DNA from: Hygrocybe punicea | Taxonomy: Eukaryota > Basidiomycota > Agaricomycetes > Agaricales > Hygrophoraceae | Direction of reading: 5' to 3' | Length of the DNA stretch: 64,000 nucleotides | Assembly: GCA_963556145.1 (NCBI GenBank) | Contig: OY744461.1 | Location: 372,001-436,000, forward strand | In this document: positions 1-10,512 of the stretch, one piece after another | How the letters are laid out: every line of letters starts with the position of its first letter | How positions within the stretch are numbered: the stretch's first letter is position 1 | Notes under the pieces: generated by a model | Database searches by the model: none | What the model was told of the DNA's origin: nothing | What the model saw: only the letters and a program-made list of their open reading frames with translations | Position numbers and translations under genes: made by a program

Positions 1-533
1 CCACAGTTCGAAATGGACAAGACGTACACTCTGATTGTGCGTCTCCGACAAAACGTGATCAAAACCGGCATCAGGCGGCTCTCGCTCTCATATTCGCGCA
101 TCTCGTTGCGGGATATCTGTGTCAAGCTCCACCTCGATTCCGAGGAGGACGCCGAGTATATCGTTGGTAAGGCTATTCGAGATGGGGTCATCGAAGGACG
201 GATAGTTCATGAGAAAGGGTGGATGGAATGCGGAAGCCAGAAGGGTGGGTATGGACCTGAGGTCAGCGAAGTGTTTGCACGGCGTATAGGGTACTGCTTA
301 GAGCTGCATAATGAAAGCGTCAAGGTACGTTTCCTTTCAAAAGGTTATCTTCGAAATTGACGATTGATCACCATGTTAACCCGGTTTGTCAGGCTATGCG
401 CTATCCTCTCAACGCGCACCGGAAAGAGCTTGCGGCTGCAGAAGGCGCCCGAGAACGCGAAAAAGAGTTGGCCAAGGGGATACAGGAAGGAGAACTCGAT
501 AACGGCGAAGGGGGACTCGGTGGTGACTTTTAA
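1..533 (+). CDS. rpn3: 26S proteasome regulatory subunit Rpn3 (PSMD3), 3' part
   Basis: This is the C-terminal part of the non-ATPase lid subunit Rpn3 of the 26S proteasome; the gene begins outside the window. Exon 1 (1-324) reads DKTYTLIVRLRQNVIKTG and later YSRISLRDICVKL, DAEYIVGKAIRDGVI and HEKGW, which is the conserved end of the PCI domain (winged helix) that packs lid subunits together. A 68-nt intron (325-392, GTACGT...CAG) joins in frame to exon 2 (393-533), which encodes AMRYPLNAHRKELAAAE followed by an acidic, Gly-rich tail ending in TAA at 531-533. The tail matches the usual Rpn3 end, where a charged helix follows the AMRYP motif. Only the upstream TPR-like repeats are missing because of the window edge. 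It is a housekeeping gene with no sign of damage. Identification is confident and the intron is unambiguous. Confidence 0.93.
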
Positions 534-1782
534 CCTGTGCCAATTCACCTTATGGGTTTACCTTGCCCGATATCGTTTGTATATATGAGGTTACTCGGAT
601 GAACAGGATATCGTTAGAAAGTAGTCTCGGAACCAGCCGTTCTTACTGGTCGGATTCCGAATCGGACTGTCAAAAACAGTGAACTCGACGTGTTCTACAG
701 CATACCATTGCAAGTGTTTTTGACACTCCGCTCGGTTTCATCCGTCTCGCTGTATAGAACGTCTGGGGACGAGACTAGTTAGAAAGTGGATTCTAATGAG
801 ATTTTGAGACTGCGCACATATAAACATGGACAACATCGCCATCCAACGCATTCCTCTTCGTCGTCGTCCCACGCGCTGTTTAGACGTACGGAGGTGAGGA
901 GGGACCCGAATGCGTCAAGTATTAAGCGCCGAACGGAGAACTCGGACGATACAAGGAACATTTGGATTGGCGGTGTGCTGATACGACTGTACGTTGGCAG
1001 TGAATATTAATGGTATCCAATAGGTGACGGGTCTTCCTGACTTGTGACTTGTCTTTCGGAGACTACGGTCACTTGGAGGAATATCGTTGACTCCGGCAGA
1101 ATGAGCCGCGTCATACACGTCGAGGGTTTTTTCCCGCACATGTAACCCGAGGTAACTACCGAAGTAGGGCTATTACAAACCCGTCCAAACATAACGTCAC
1201 ATGGCATGCGTTTGGGCGTGTACGGGCGGGATCAAATATGGTTTTGGGATTGAAGATGGCCATGGCTGGTTTGCCTCCGAGTCGGTCGACGTCGAGGGTT
1301 GATGCACGTCGATGGAGAAGTGGCTTTTCGACCCGGGACCTCTCGCTAGGTAAATCGATAAAGGCTGGCGGCAGTGCACATTTGTTCGACAGTCGCAATG
1401 GTTCGTCCCTGACCGACTCACCGAAGCACGCGGTCATCTCTGTCAAGTTGTGGCTATTCATAACACGGCATACGAAGGTTTTCCTTATGGAACTCAAGCG
1501 TAAGCCTCACAGACCTCACCGCTTTCACCATCTAGTTTAGTGCTTTCCGTTATCAGGCGCAGCAAATAGTGACAACGACTACGCCAACACAATAGAATCC
1601 TGCCATGGTTTCCCACTACCTTCTATCCTTGGACACAGCGTTGGTTCCATAATTTAGGCTGTGTTTACATGGCTTGACTTGGAAGTCGGGTATGAGGCGA
1701 TGAGCTGAGTCAACGAGTTTATAATAAGTAACATGGGTTGACCCGCCCTACCCCACATTCCTCAAGACAATCCATCCCAATC
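534..1782. other. Intergenic, no gene recognised
   Basis: About 1.25 kb between rpn3 and the next plus-strand gene. Open frames of about 100 codons lie on both strands at 1156-1540. Neither has a recognisable family, and they overlap antisense, so no gene is called. An imperfect inverted pair (TCAAAAACAG near 669, GTGTTTTTGAC near 714) is the only local structure noticed. The stretch presumably holds the rpn3 3'UTR and the promoter of the next gene. Confidence 0.4.
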
Positions 1783-3210
1783 ATGGCGACTACATCAACC
1801 AGTCCATCGTCCCCAAAGACGCAAGATGGTACTGGTGCATTGGCAGACTCCGGACCTCCGAACGACCCAGATCCCCTTACTGTCCCCGCACCGACCGCCG
1901 ATTCTGCCTCGGGACGTACTATTTTGGCAGATATCGATTCCGGACCTCCGAACGACCCAAATCACCTTACTGTCCCCGCACCGACCGCCGATCCTGCCTC
2001 GAGGCGTACTAGTATCTCCCAAGAGAGTGCCATTACCGTCATCGAACCTCTCCACCTAGAAGAAGGTCGGCCTCGCCCAATATACACTCGCCTTCGCATC
2101 AAATCCCGAAGTGTCAGGCTAACAAGGAATATGAAGAAATACCTGACCACACCACGGCCACACATCGGCGAGGGCCTTGCAGCCATAGGCGCTCTCATCT
2201 TATTTCTTCTCCCTAATGCTCTATTCGTGATTTTCGCATACTATCTTGGCTATGCCGAAATCTACTTCAACTCCAAAGTCGCTCTCAACATCTTCCGCAA
2301 CAACCACACGGAAGGTGCATTCAAATTCTTTTTTTGGCTCGTTGCATTCCTTGCATGCTTTCCAAATTTTGCGATTGCGTGTGGGATCGTATGGGTGGGC
2401 AGCAAGATGGGAAAGGCTGTCAAGCTGCCCTGCTGTATCTACGTATTCTGGATGCTTCCGTTCCTGGGTGCCTTCTTACTTTTGAAGTCGGTTACTTTCT
2501 GGATCCGTCCAGTAGTCCAAGGCGCCTATCAATCCGAAGTCTTCCAACACGGTTGCGTTAAGGACGGATGGGGTTTGGACGTTGCCTTTAGCTCCTCCAA
2601 TACCTCCACCCTCGCCGAAACCCTTCCAGTCATCGGCACCGGCACCATCTCATCCACCCTTTCAGGCGGCAGCAACTATAGCGTTGAATTTGTCCGCCAT
2701 GACGACAACCACCGCCACTACGATTTTCTCCTCACCACCATCTCCGGCACCGACCCACCCTTCACGAACATCACTTACGATTGGCAAAATCAAACATACA
2801 CCGCAATTGGCGCAAACGGTGCTGCCAACGTCAGCGGCACCTATTCCACCACCCCCAATCTCTCCTTCCCGTCCCTGGACCTCACTCTCCTAGACAACTC
2901 TATTCCGTTTCAGCGTCCAGGTTACAGCGCCTGCTGGCCGCCGGCAGCGACGCTCGTAATGCGGCAATCCAAGCCCAGTACCAGTCATACCAAGGTGCTG
3001 AAATCGCTCACGCTCGATCCGCACCAGAGCTCGCGGCTGAAAGTCTGTGGGATGGTCATGTCGGAGGCGTTCCAGATTAGCTTGGGAGTGGTGTTTATTG
3101 ATCACTATTATTATTCACTCTGCGTTTCGATGCCGGGTGCGCAGTCTCCGACTGGGTCGGAATCGGACCCAGAGACATGGAGTGATAGCCAACCGGATAG
3201 TTCAGATTAG
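1783..3210 (+). CDS. Predicted fungal multi-pass membrane protein with N-glycosylated ectodomain
   Basis: A single uninterrupted frame of 475 aa. I chose the Met at 1783 (MATTSTSPSSPK) rather than the in-frame Met at 1738 because the extra 15 residues look like leader sequence. The N-terminus is Ser/Pro-rich, cytosolic-looking and low complexity, with a 30-residue unit present twice. Three hydrophobic segments follow at about residues 130-155 (IGALILFLLPNALFVIFAYY), 181-205 (FFFWLVAFLACFPNFAIACG) and 217-240. The region after them carries several N-x-S/T sequons (SSNTSTL, GSNYSVEF, TNITYDWQNQT, NVSGT), as expected for an extracellular domain. It ends in a weakly hydrophobic segment (FQISLGVVF) and an acidic Ser-rich tail. 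I recognise this architecture from other Agaricomycete hypothetical proteins but know no function. A second frame at 2781-3080 is open, so a short unrecognised intron or frameshift near the 3' end is possible. Confidence 0.65.
   Translation: MATTSTSPSSPKTQDGTGALADSGPPNDPDPLTVPAPTADSASGRTILADIDSGPPNDPNHLTVPAPTADPASRRTSISQESAITVIEPLHLEEGRPRPIYTRLRIKSRSVRLTRNMKKYLTTPRPHIGEGLAAIGALILFLLPNALFVIFAYYLGYAEIYFNSKVALNIFRNNHTEGAFKFFFWLVAFLACFPNFAIACGIVWVGSKMGKAVKLPCCIYVFWMLPFLGAFLLLKSVTFWIRPVVQGAYQSEVFQHGCVKDGWGLDVAFSSSNTSTLAETLPVIGTGTISSTLSGGSNYSVEFVRHDDNHRHYDFLLTTISGTDPPFTNITYDWQNQTYTAIGANGAANVSGTYSTTPNLSFPSLDLTLLDNSIPFQRPGYSACWPPAATLVMRQSKPSTSHTKVLKSLTLDPHQSSRLKVCGMVMSEAFQISLGVVFIDHYYYSLCVSMPGAQSPTGSESDPETWSDSQPDSSD
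1845..2024 (+). repeat. 90-bp coding tandem repeat, two copies
   Basis: The stretch starting GACTCCGGACCTCCGAACGA occurs at about 1845 and again 90 bp later. The two copies encode near-identical 30-residue units (SGPPNDP..LTVPAPTAD). Because 90 is a multiple of three, copy number can change without breaking the frame. This is a likely length-polymorphic segment of the membrane-protein gene. Confidence 0.8.
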
Positions 3211-3823
3211 GTCAGTTCTTTTTTGGCTGCATTTCGTGTTGAATAATCTTGACATATTTTTAGGAACTACTAATGCAACCGTTTACAATGCTTATTTTAT
3301 TCATATATCTGCGGTATTCGCCCAGCCAGCGGCGATAATTTCATACACCAGAATATATATAGGTCGGAAGAAACGCCTTTGTTTCGTTACGGTTCGCACC
3401 ATAGTCGTCGAGATCCTCCACGGTGGATATCTGTCAAGGGCAGAGTGCGAGGATTATCATTATCATCTCTATTCTTACGGTCTGACGACGAAGGAATTGA
3501 ACAATCAACGGTTCGAGAACGTTCAAGATGCATTCTCCAAAGGAAAAAGCCCAGATTTTAAAATCCATTGAATAGCGGGAGATAATGACGTGTAATATTG
3601 GTCACTTTCTTTGGAGATGTATCGTATTCGCGTGAGTCCGAGTCGCAGTGCAACGTTCTTTGTATGTATGATGCCAATTCGTCGAATGGATAGTTGGAGG
3701 AGTCATACTTGATCGCAAAGCTTTCAAAATCGTTGGCAGTAGTTAACTAGTTTAGAGTCATGGATTATTCATTTACAACTGAACAGAATCATATATGGAT
3801 CACCGTCATCGTCCTGTCCAATT
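3211..3823. other. Intergenic between convergent genes
   Basis: About 610 bp between the plus-strand membrane-protein gene and the minus-strand secreted-protein gene, so it holds the two 3' flanks. It is AT-rich with short open frames that resemble nothing known. No gene is called. Confidence 0.45.
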
Positions 3824-4320
3824 TTATTGCAGTTCCCAACACATGGCGCTCTCTCCAACGACCTCGGCCGGATCGCCAGCGTTGACGAAATTGACGCCAG
3901 GAGGTACCACAACGGGGGCCGGCATATCTTGGTACTGGCAATTGCCATCCCTGCAGAGGCAGTGAGTATGCGGTTAGTACAAAGGGGGCGCGCGGGTGGT
4001 GCTTCGTGAATTAAACGAGACTTACGAATAACCAAAACACTTTGCAAACTCGTTAACTTCTGCGCTATTGGCGAGCGAGCCATCGATCCTGAACGGAATA
4101 CAATCTCCGAACGAATACAAGTAGGAACCTGGGATGCCGTCATAGGTGACAACGACATCCTACAATACAGAACATACAGCACGATGCATAAGTATTGGGG
4201 AGGAGCAGGGAAGAACATTAAACATACCGCTTCCTGTCTGGAAGACACTGTAGCCGGAGCAGCGGTGACCGTGACGATGCTGACGGCGGCGGAGAGGAAC
4301 GACAAGGTAGAGAACTTCAT
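3824..4320 (-). CDS. Small secreted protein, 117 aa, four cysteines after the signal peptide
   Basis: Three exons on the minus strand (4320-4228, 4159-4026, 3950-3824) joined by two GT-AG introns give a 117-aa protein; the exon lengths sum to 354 nt. It starts MKFSTLSFLSAAVSIVTVTA, a clear signal peptide with likely cleavage near the following APA. The mature part has four Cys (GDCIPF, AKCFGY, DGNCQY, AMCWEL) that could form two disulfides, and it ends CWELQ. Size, signal peptide and cysteine spacing fit the broad class of fungal small secreted proteins, which includes effector candidates, but I recognise no named family. A TATA box lies 81 bp upstream of the start. The splice junctions keep one continuous frame and the stop lies in the third exon, so the model is well supported although unproven by transcripts. 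Confidence 0.75.
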
Positions 4321-4400
4321 ATTATCGAGACAGACGACTGGATAACTCGAGTTGAGGGGGGGCCAGGGAGCTGGAGGATTGAGTGCAAAAAGGACACCCA

Positions 4401-4407
4401 TTTTATA
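4401..4407 (-). promoter_or_regulatory. TATA box of the small secreted protein gene
   Basis: The minus strand reads GTGTATAAAATGGG here. A canonical TATAAAA lies 81-87 nt upstream of the ATG at 4320, a usual distance for a fungal TATA-driven gene. Confidence 0.5.
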
Positions 4408-5218
4408 CACATCGCGTCGCCCAGAACGGCTCCCGAACATGCGAAGATTTCTCCAGATGAGGCGAGAAAGAAGAAAAATGTCACACAACAGGCGCCACTA
4501 GAACTCGACGAGAAGCATGGTGGTGCTTCAGTGTGGCCCAGAAGGACTCGGATGTCCAAAAACATTCCGGACCCGATTCCGGACCCATCCAAGATTCCGA
4601 AAACGACGGCGAAATCCAGTATTTTTGGCAAAACTTCAATAAATCTTGATAGCAGCCAGGCCATCATGAAAACCGAACAGAATCAATGTATATTTTCGTC
4701 CGGGTCCACGAAGGTCCTTACTCGCCCGAGTTCTTCGGTTAAAGAAAGAAGTACACGGCAGAACGTCCAGTGTCGACACCTACACGTTGAAGGCGAGCAT
4801 CCGATATATTGAACTTGTCGACTACTTTCGCCAAGGATCACTGGCATGATGAACGACGGTCCGGAGAAAATCCGGGGCACCGGTATATGGGGACCGGCAA
4901 TGCCACGACCAGTGCGAAATTACTCATGAAAACGCCACGTGCAGCTATTCGTACGGTGCAGATTTTAGCGAATAGAATGGTAGAGAGAATTTGTAGATAT
5001 GACCAATGTACACAAATTGTTCGGAACAGAATTCTTTTAAACCCTCCCAACTTTTCGCTATGAGGCATTTTGTGAGGGCTCCAGTTTTCATTAGAATTAC
5101 TCAGTTCCACGAGCGTATTGCACAAATGGGTGATCGAGCTCAAGCGTACGATAAGATAACGATAGATTATCAACGAAATTCAAACTCAGAACGACCGCTC
5201 TATCGATGTCCCACTGCC
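4408..5218. other. Intergenic between divergent genes
   Basis: About 800 bp separate the secreted-protein gene (-) from the HNH gene (+) and must hold both promoters. A short CCGGACCC direct duplication lies near 4568-4586. An open frame runs in from 5006 in phase with the HNH gene, so a longer N-terminus starting at 5006 or 5060 cannot be excluded. Nothing else was recognised. Confidence 0.4.
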
Positions 5219-6549
5219 ATGGCCACAAACGTTGAGCTCTGGATTAAACTCGATGATGTATACCAGCCTGCGCTGTCCATTCCTGTCAACACGTGTGAGC
5301 GGTTCTCAGTACATCCTCTAACCTGGTTGCGTTATCTCGGGTTTACAATCTACGGCAACGAAGGCCACATCTCCACTTTACCTGATGGCTTAGAGGTCGA
5401 CTATTATCAAGTTAATATACAGCCGGGAGTTTATTACTATGTATCACAAGGTGAGTCATCTCGGTATCCAAGGGCCCTCGTTCACCCTTATATTAGAGGC
5501 GTTTTTGCTCGATCCTGATTTGATGGACGACAGAACTTCGGATGCATCAGATATCTCCACCAGCCGGGGTAATTTCAAAGACAGGGTGGAGGCTCGCGAC
5601 GGAAGCTGTGTTATGACTGGTGCAGAAATCTTTGAGGCGTGTCATGTCGTTCCTCACGCAAAAGGACACCAGGTGTGTTCTGGATATCTCCTGAATCATT
5701 CGAGTTCTCATTCCAGGCCGGGTAAGTACATGATCAACCTCGCCAATCATAGGCATGAAGCTATGGACCCACCCTTGGACGACATCAACGATACACGTAA
5801 CGGAATCCTGCTTGCCTCACAGCTGCATAGTCCATTTGGAACCTCTCAAGTCGCTTTTTTACAAGTCAGTTTTTGCTTTTTTTTAACCCGATTGTCTTCC
5901 ATGTGGTTGATTTAAATCATAGACCCCCAATTTCGCAATGACTGTCAACGACGTGGACCTCGTCACGCAACCCACTGTTGCTGATGTCAACTTCGACACA
6001 CAACCATCGGCTGCCGCCAGTCGCCTCACGTTTCAGCACTTCAATGTCCATGATACTGCCACCAGGTGCATAGCTCCTCACAACTCGGATGCAAGACAAT
6101 CGGACAGTAATGACTGGCCACCGCCTCTGATCTTCGACATAGCCTACGGTTGTGCCGCCCTCAAAACGTGGGGAGTGCCCCAATATATGCTCTTCGCCCG
6201 AGAATGCACCAAGAATATTTACTACAACAATAGAGATAGCGGCGACGATGAAAGTGGTAATGGTGGTGGCGGTGATGGTGGTGACGGGGGTAGTGGGAAG
6301 CCAGATGTATCGGGCGGTAGTCGGCGTGACAAACATTTCCGGCGTGTACGTGATCGCGCCGCACAGGCTGCCAGGCGGCAGGAGAAGGCAGACGCAGTTG
6401 GTCGGCAAGCAAGCAACACCCCTGACTTTGCCGACATCATCTTGGCGTTATGGATGGGAAATGCCAGGAAGGGTCAGCGTCAAGCGCGTGCAATGAAGGC
6501 GGACAGGACCCGGGAGAAAGTCCAAACATGGCTTGATTCTGCAGAGTAG
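5219..6549 (+). CDS. HNH endonuclease-domain protein (HNH_2-like), 390 aa
   Basis: Four exons (5219-5450, 5497-5672, 5727-5864, 5923-6549) total 1173 nt and encode 390 aa. The N-terminal part reads NVELWIKLDDVYQPALSIPV and RYLGFTIYGNEG, the usual lead-in of this fungal family. The nuclease module follows: CVMTGAEIFEACHVVPHAKG, then MINLANHR, DINDTRNGILL and LHSPFG. The His of ACHVVPH, the Asn of the NDTRNG loop and the His of QLHSPFG are the candidate HNH catalytic and metal residues, all present. The third intron sits between VAFLQ and TPNFAM, giving the family's typical AFL-TPNFA join. The C-terminal third is family-specific: a Gly/Asp-rich spacer, then a basic Arg/Lys-rich helix. In Agaricomycetes these proteins are numerous and of unknown cellular role; a DNA-cutting activity is inferred from the motif only. 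The start at 5219 was chosen by homology pattern, and upstream in-frame Mets exist. Confidence 0.83.
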
Positions 6550-6802
6550 TCTGCATGAGTCATCAGCAGAATTGTACAGTCTGAAGGAGCGCATCTGTAT
6601 AACCTTGAAAAGTGGGATTGGTTCGTCACGTAATAGTGGTTAGCGCCCGACTTGAGCAACGCGTGTTTGCATTTCGGCCCAGTGTTGTGCCAGTGCCAGG
6701 GGCATTTGTATTTGCACGTTCGTAGATACTCCATTCCATACATCCTTGTGCGCCCCGACGTTCGAACCTGTTGGTCAATGCCGTCCGCAGTGGCGCTGCC
6801 GT

Positions 6803-7276
6803 TCATCGTCGACGCGTTGATTTCCAAGTAGCAGGGAAGTTGTTTTCGTTGATTTTGATGATGGCTTTGGCAATTCGGTTGTTCTCGTCCCAGGTGTTGG
6901 CCTCGTTCTGGTTGGTAATGGTTGCTTTTATTATTCTTAATAACTCACATAACGTTTCGATTTTGCGCTTCCAATCCAGCCAGTTTCGTTTTACAAAATC
7001 GAGTTTTTCTGTTTTGCGAAGGTGATTCCATTCGTGACGTTTTTGGAGCGTCGTGAAGGTATTGGCGGCAGTGCTTGCACAAATGATACTGCTTTGCTGA
7101 TAATGCTCCTTAGCGGTGCATCCTCTTTTCATAACGATGTAGGATGGCCCATAAGAACAATATACCACGGAAAATACAGCGTCATTTGCTAAGATCCTCC
7201 GCAAAGCCCTCAAAAGCCAGGAAAGATGAGACATAGGCCAGGACGCGCCACATGGCAGCCTGAACCTGATATGCAA
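6803..7276 (-). pseudogene. Truncated duplicate of the WW gene's first exon joined to a Copia gag-like segment
   Basis: The frame contains MSHLSWLLRALRRIL, identical to a segment in the first exon of the neighbouring WW-domain gene, and shares the later motif SSIICAS with it. The nucleotide similarity covers 7078-7234 versus 9975-10185. Downstream the protein changes character: NWLDWKRKIETLCELLRI followed by NTWDENNRIAKAIIKIN. That pattern (NxxxWKRxxxxLL...W...D..A.A.I.....) resembles the N-terminal gag (UBN2-type) of Ty1/Copia elements. No integrase, protease or RT follows. I read this as a chimeric gene fragment; whether it is transcribed is unknown. The Copia assignment is a motif-level guess. 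Confidence 0.38.
7078..7234 (-). repeat. Duplicated 5' segment of the WW-domain gene
   Basis: This block closely resembles 9975-10185. Shared stretches include AAAGCCCTCAAAAGCCAGGA and AGGATGGCCCATAAGAACAA. It is a tandem segmental duplication, about 3 kb apart in the same orientation, covering the region around one of the possible start codons of the WW gene. Confidence 0.75.
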
Positions 7277-7327
7277 ACCTTCAGCGCTTCACATATCACA
7301 TACACTGAATTTCTATCGATACATTTG

Positions 7328-10287
7328 TCATTGAGGTAAAATACAACGGCCTTCAACCATAGTTTGCTCAGAATCATATGACCGTCGGCGCATGAAACGC
7401 CACCTCCAGGCACCTTCACCTCCCAAACTAGTTGCGTTCAAAAACTCTTTGATAGAGTTGTACCACCAATACCGCTCCTCGGTCTCCCATGACGTCCAAA
7501 CACACCATACGATCAGAACTCCTATGGCAAACGAGAAGCTGCCTATCAAGGCGCGCGATAGTTTGTCGGGGTGTCCGAACCACAGGAATAACAAGGCCAC
7601 CAAAAAGGAAACCATCCTAAGGTAAACGACAGTTGCGGAAGTAAGGGATGACATTCGAAATGCCACTCACCCGCACATGAGCAGGGCGTATGGCAAGCTA
7701 TGCATAATAGCAAGTGTTTCGAGGCCAAGGGAGGGATGCGTCCACTTCTTGAGGAAATCCGACTGTTGGCATTGGTAAGCTGGGAATGTCTCGAGGGGAA
7801 ACAGTGGACCTACAGCAGACGCAGCAGTGTTGCGATGTTTTGTGCGGTTCTGTCGCACTAGCAGCAGTCCAATAATGATGCTACCGACGCTGCTCGCAAC
7901 CGAGAAGTAACTGGCGAGCTGAGTGGCACGAACGTTGAAGTTTGTTTCGTCGACACTTCCAATTGCCAAGAAAGCCACATTTGCATTCAATAAAACTGTA
8001 GCCTAGAGTTAATGGTCAGTCAGTATGTTTATAAACCAACTGATGACCCACAAAGAGTGTGTATTCTTGCCAGTCAGTGTTCAACTTGCCTATAAGGTCC
8101 GTCCATGGGATTTCGTTGACAGTCTCATCAACCCAGATTTTCTCTAGATCCTTCAAGTGGACGTCTGGCGCACAAAACAAAATCGGCGAAAGAAGTTTAA
8201 TGAGCATAGATCGTGGTGGTGCTGCACTGGCATCGGAATGGACAGACTGATCCCGACTCAATCGAGCACCATTTTGGCCATAAAAGTGGAGGAACTTGTG
8301 ATGGGCTGGAGGAATAAATAATCAGTGGAAATCGTGTGAAATGGTCAATGCCATACAAAAAGTTGCCATCAACCTCCCTATATTCACTGTCAGTAACCCC
8401 GCTACCGGTCACAACGCACACACTTGCCAATGACACACGCCGAATGACTAGACCCCCTAATTGAGGAGTGTGTACCTGGCTGGTTTTCCGTGGTGACTGA
8501 GGAACAAAGAATGGGTCGCCTGGACAGGATGAAGGTATAGAAATAAATCACCTTTCAACCGATCAACTAGAGAGAGCATATTGTTGAGATCTTCTGAACG
8601 GTATGGTATCGTAGACAACTTGGATGTCAAGCAATCTGCTCCGAAGAAAAAATATTGCGTGATGTTGGAAACTGGACCAATCATCCAACGCACCTGTACT
8701 TGCATGCAACAAGATTTGCTCAAGTTCGTCCACAATATCTTGCGTCACAACATTGACATGGGGGAATAAATCCCAGTGAATCCTGAATATGACTTATGCT
8801 GTGTACATGAGCTAGAGTGATATGACGGTGTTCAGTTGATAGGTACATGTTGAGGAATGGAAGGCAACGTACTCGCAAATGACCGAGCTCACCAGTATAG
8901 CGCTTCCATCTCATGTTCTGAACACGAAAATTGAGAATGAAGAAGGGAATGGTGATACGGGAATCATACTGATATGCGAACACGAAGTTACCCCTTTAAC
9001 ATCTGTTATGACATGACTGATATCGAAATCCTCCAACCAGAGCAAACACCGCGATTGGTGGTCGACAAAATAGTAACCACAGTCAAACTCGCCATTTCCG
9101 TCGGGAATCAGTTCCAAAACGCTCTCCAAAGTGGGTACGAGAGGGATATTCTTCGCAACCATTTCATCCTCGAGTTGTTGGATGAAATCGTCGACATATG
9201 ACATTATTTTCTCTTCGCACAAGTATGCGTCGGTAAATATTTTCTTGATAAAATTTGTCAACGATAAAGTTGGCCAAGCAGGAATCGCGTACCTTGTCTC
9301 TATGATAGAAATAGAGATTCCCCTCTGGATGTGTGATTGGAACCCAACCGGCAGGCACGTTTTCACTGAGCGGTAAAAGTGAAATGAATCGTCAGATAGA
9401 GTGGTAAACCAGTAGACGTACCGGGGAAAATGCCTGGTGACACTTTTGACCATGAATTGGGATTCAGTTCTTGGTCTATGTCACCAAATTTAATAAAACC
9501 TCCAGTTTACCGTGGATGAAGGCACATACATGACGACATTCCTCTGGTATCTCCCGAATTCCTGAATCAAGGAACTAGTCGTCGGTTCTGGCCTCCGCTT
9601 TGGAATATGTTTTGGAGGCTCTATTGTTTGGGGGCGAACTCCGGCCGGAGTAGCAAGGAAATAGCCGTCGTCTACCGAATTCGTTGGCGGGGCCATGTTT
9701 GATATGTCTACCTCCTCCTCAAAGACGGAATCAGAATGGGGGTATAAAGGCTCTGGACTAAGAGGGGAATGATTGAAGTCGTCCAGGGGGTATTGGTTAA
9801 CATAACTTGTAGGGATGGCTCGATCTTGCATTGAACATGGCGATTGGCGGCCGGGGGTGAACGAACGGGAGGTGGAGGTGTGCAGTGGTACTGAGGCGTT
9901 AGCGAATGTCGGGGATTCTTGCCACTCGGGAGAGGGGGGCAGGTATTCCAGTCGTAACTGTGAGGGTATTGAGCTTGCACAGATGATGCTGCTGTGCTGA
10001 CAAGCGCTGGTATCATAGTGACTCCTCTTAGCGGATGCGGCCGAACTGGTGGACCATCCTCTCTTCTTAAGGTGACGCTGCAGGATGGCCCATAAGAACA
10101 AGATACCACGGAAGGAACGCTGAAGTACAGCGTTATCCACTAAGATCCTCCGTAAAGCCCTCAAAAGCCAGGAAAGATGGGACATAGGCGACTTCAGCGA
10201 GGACCAGAGAATAAACGTGCAAGTCGTTCTAGTAGCCTGAGCCTGAGTATGGCAGCTTGAAGGCAGTACCGTGTGACAGAGAGGCAA
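7328..10287 (-). CDS. WW-domain-containing multi-pass membrane protein, 789 aa, 12 exons
   Basis: Hand-spliced minus-strand exons: 10287-9530, 9475-9422, 9365-9293, 9243-8970, 8917-8893, 8782-8694, 8638-8552, 8519-8406, 8377-8357, 8305-8052, 8002-7671, 7616-7328. They sum to 2370 nt with every phase consistent. The first exon is low complexity and Ser/Pro-rich. Exons 2-4 hold a WW-like module (VPAGWVPITHPEGNLYFYHR) with one clear Trp and the Tyr/Phe pair. A conserved middle follows (KIFTDAYL, CGYYFVDHQSR, LLWLEDFD, FLHFYGQNGARL, DQSVH). The C-terminal quarter has several TM helices (LLNANVAFLAI, VGSIIIGLLLV, LPYALLMCG, VSFLVALLFLW, SFAIGVLIVWCVW). The architecture matches a large Agaricomycete-restricted family of unknown function. 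One exon is only 21 nt. The start may instead be the Met at 10185. Nothing suggests inactivation. Confidence 0.84.
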
Positions 10288-10512
10288 TACTCATCATGTG
10301 ATCAACTGCCGATTAATATATATTTTGGGTAGGTTTGCAAATCATTGTGCACCAGCTACAAACACAAACAAATAGACATTTTTGGTTCAGCAGATTTTAT
10401 TTCTCACTGAAGCTATATCTGTAGCATATAGCATAAATTGTGTCGTAAATGTGACCCTTTCTGAGTCTCAAAAAAAAAAAAAAGTCTGATTTTATGTAGC
10501 ATCCTAAACCAT

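Noticed and set aside
1156..1540. Two antisense open frames of about 100-113 codons
   Set aside because: No recognisable family, no splice context, and mutual overlap; treated as chance frames.
2781..3080. Alternative frame in the membrane-protein gene
   Set aside because: The annotated frame continues with LKVCGMVM..AFQISLGVVF, which fits the family pattern better; the other frame lacks a supported splice link.
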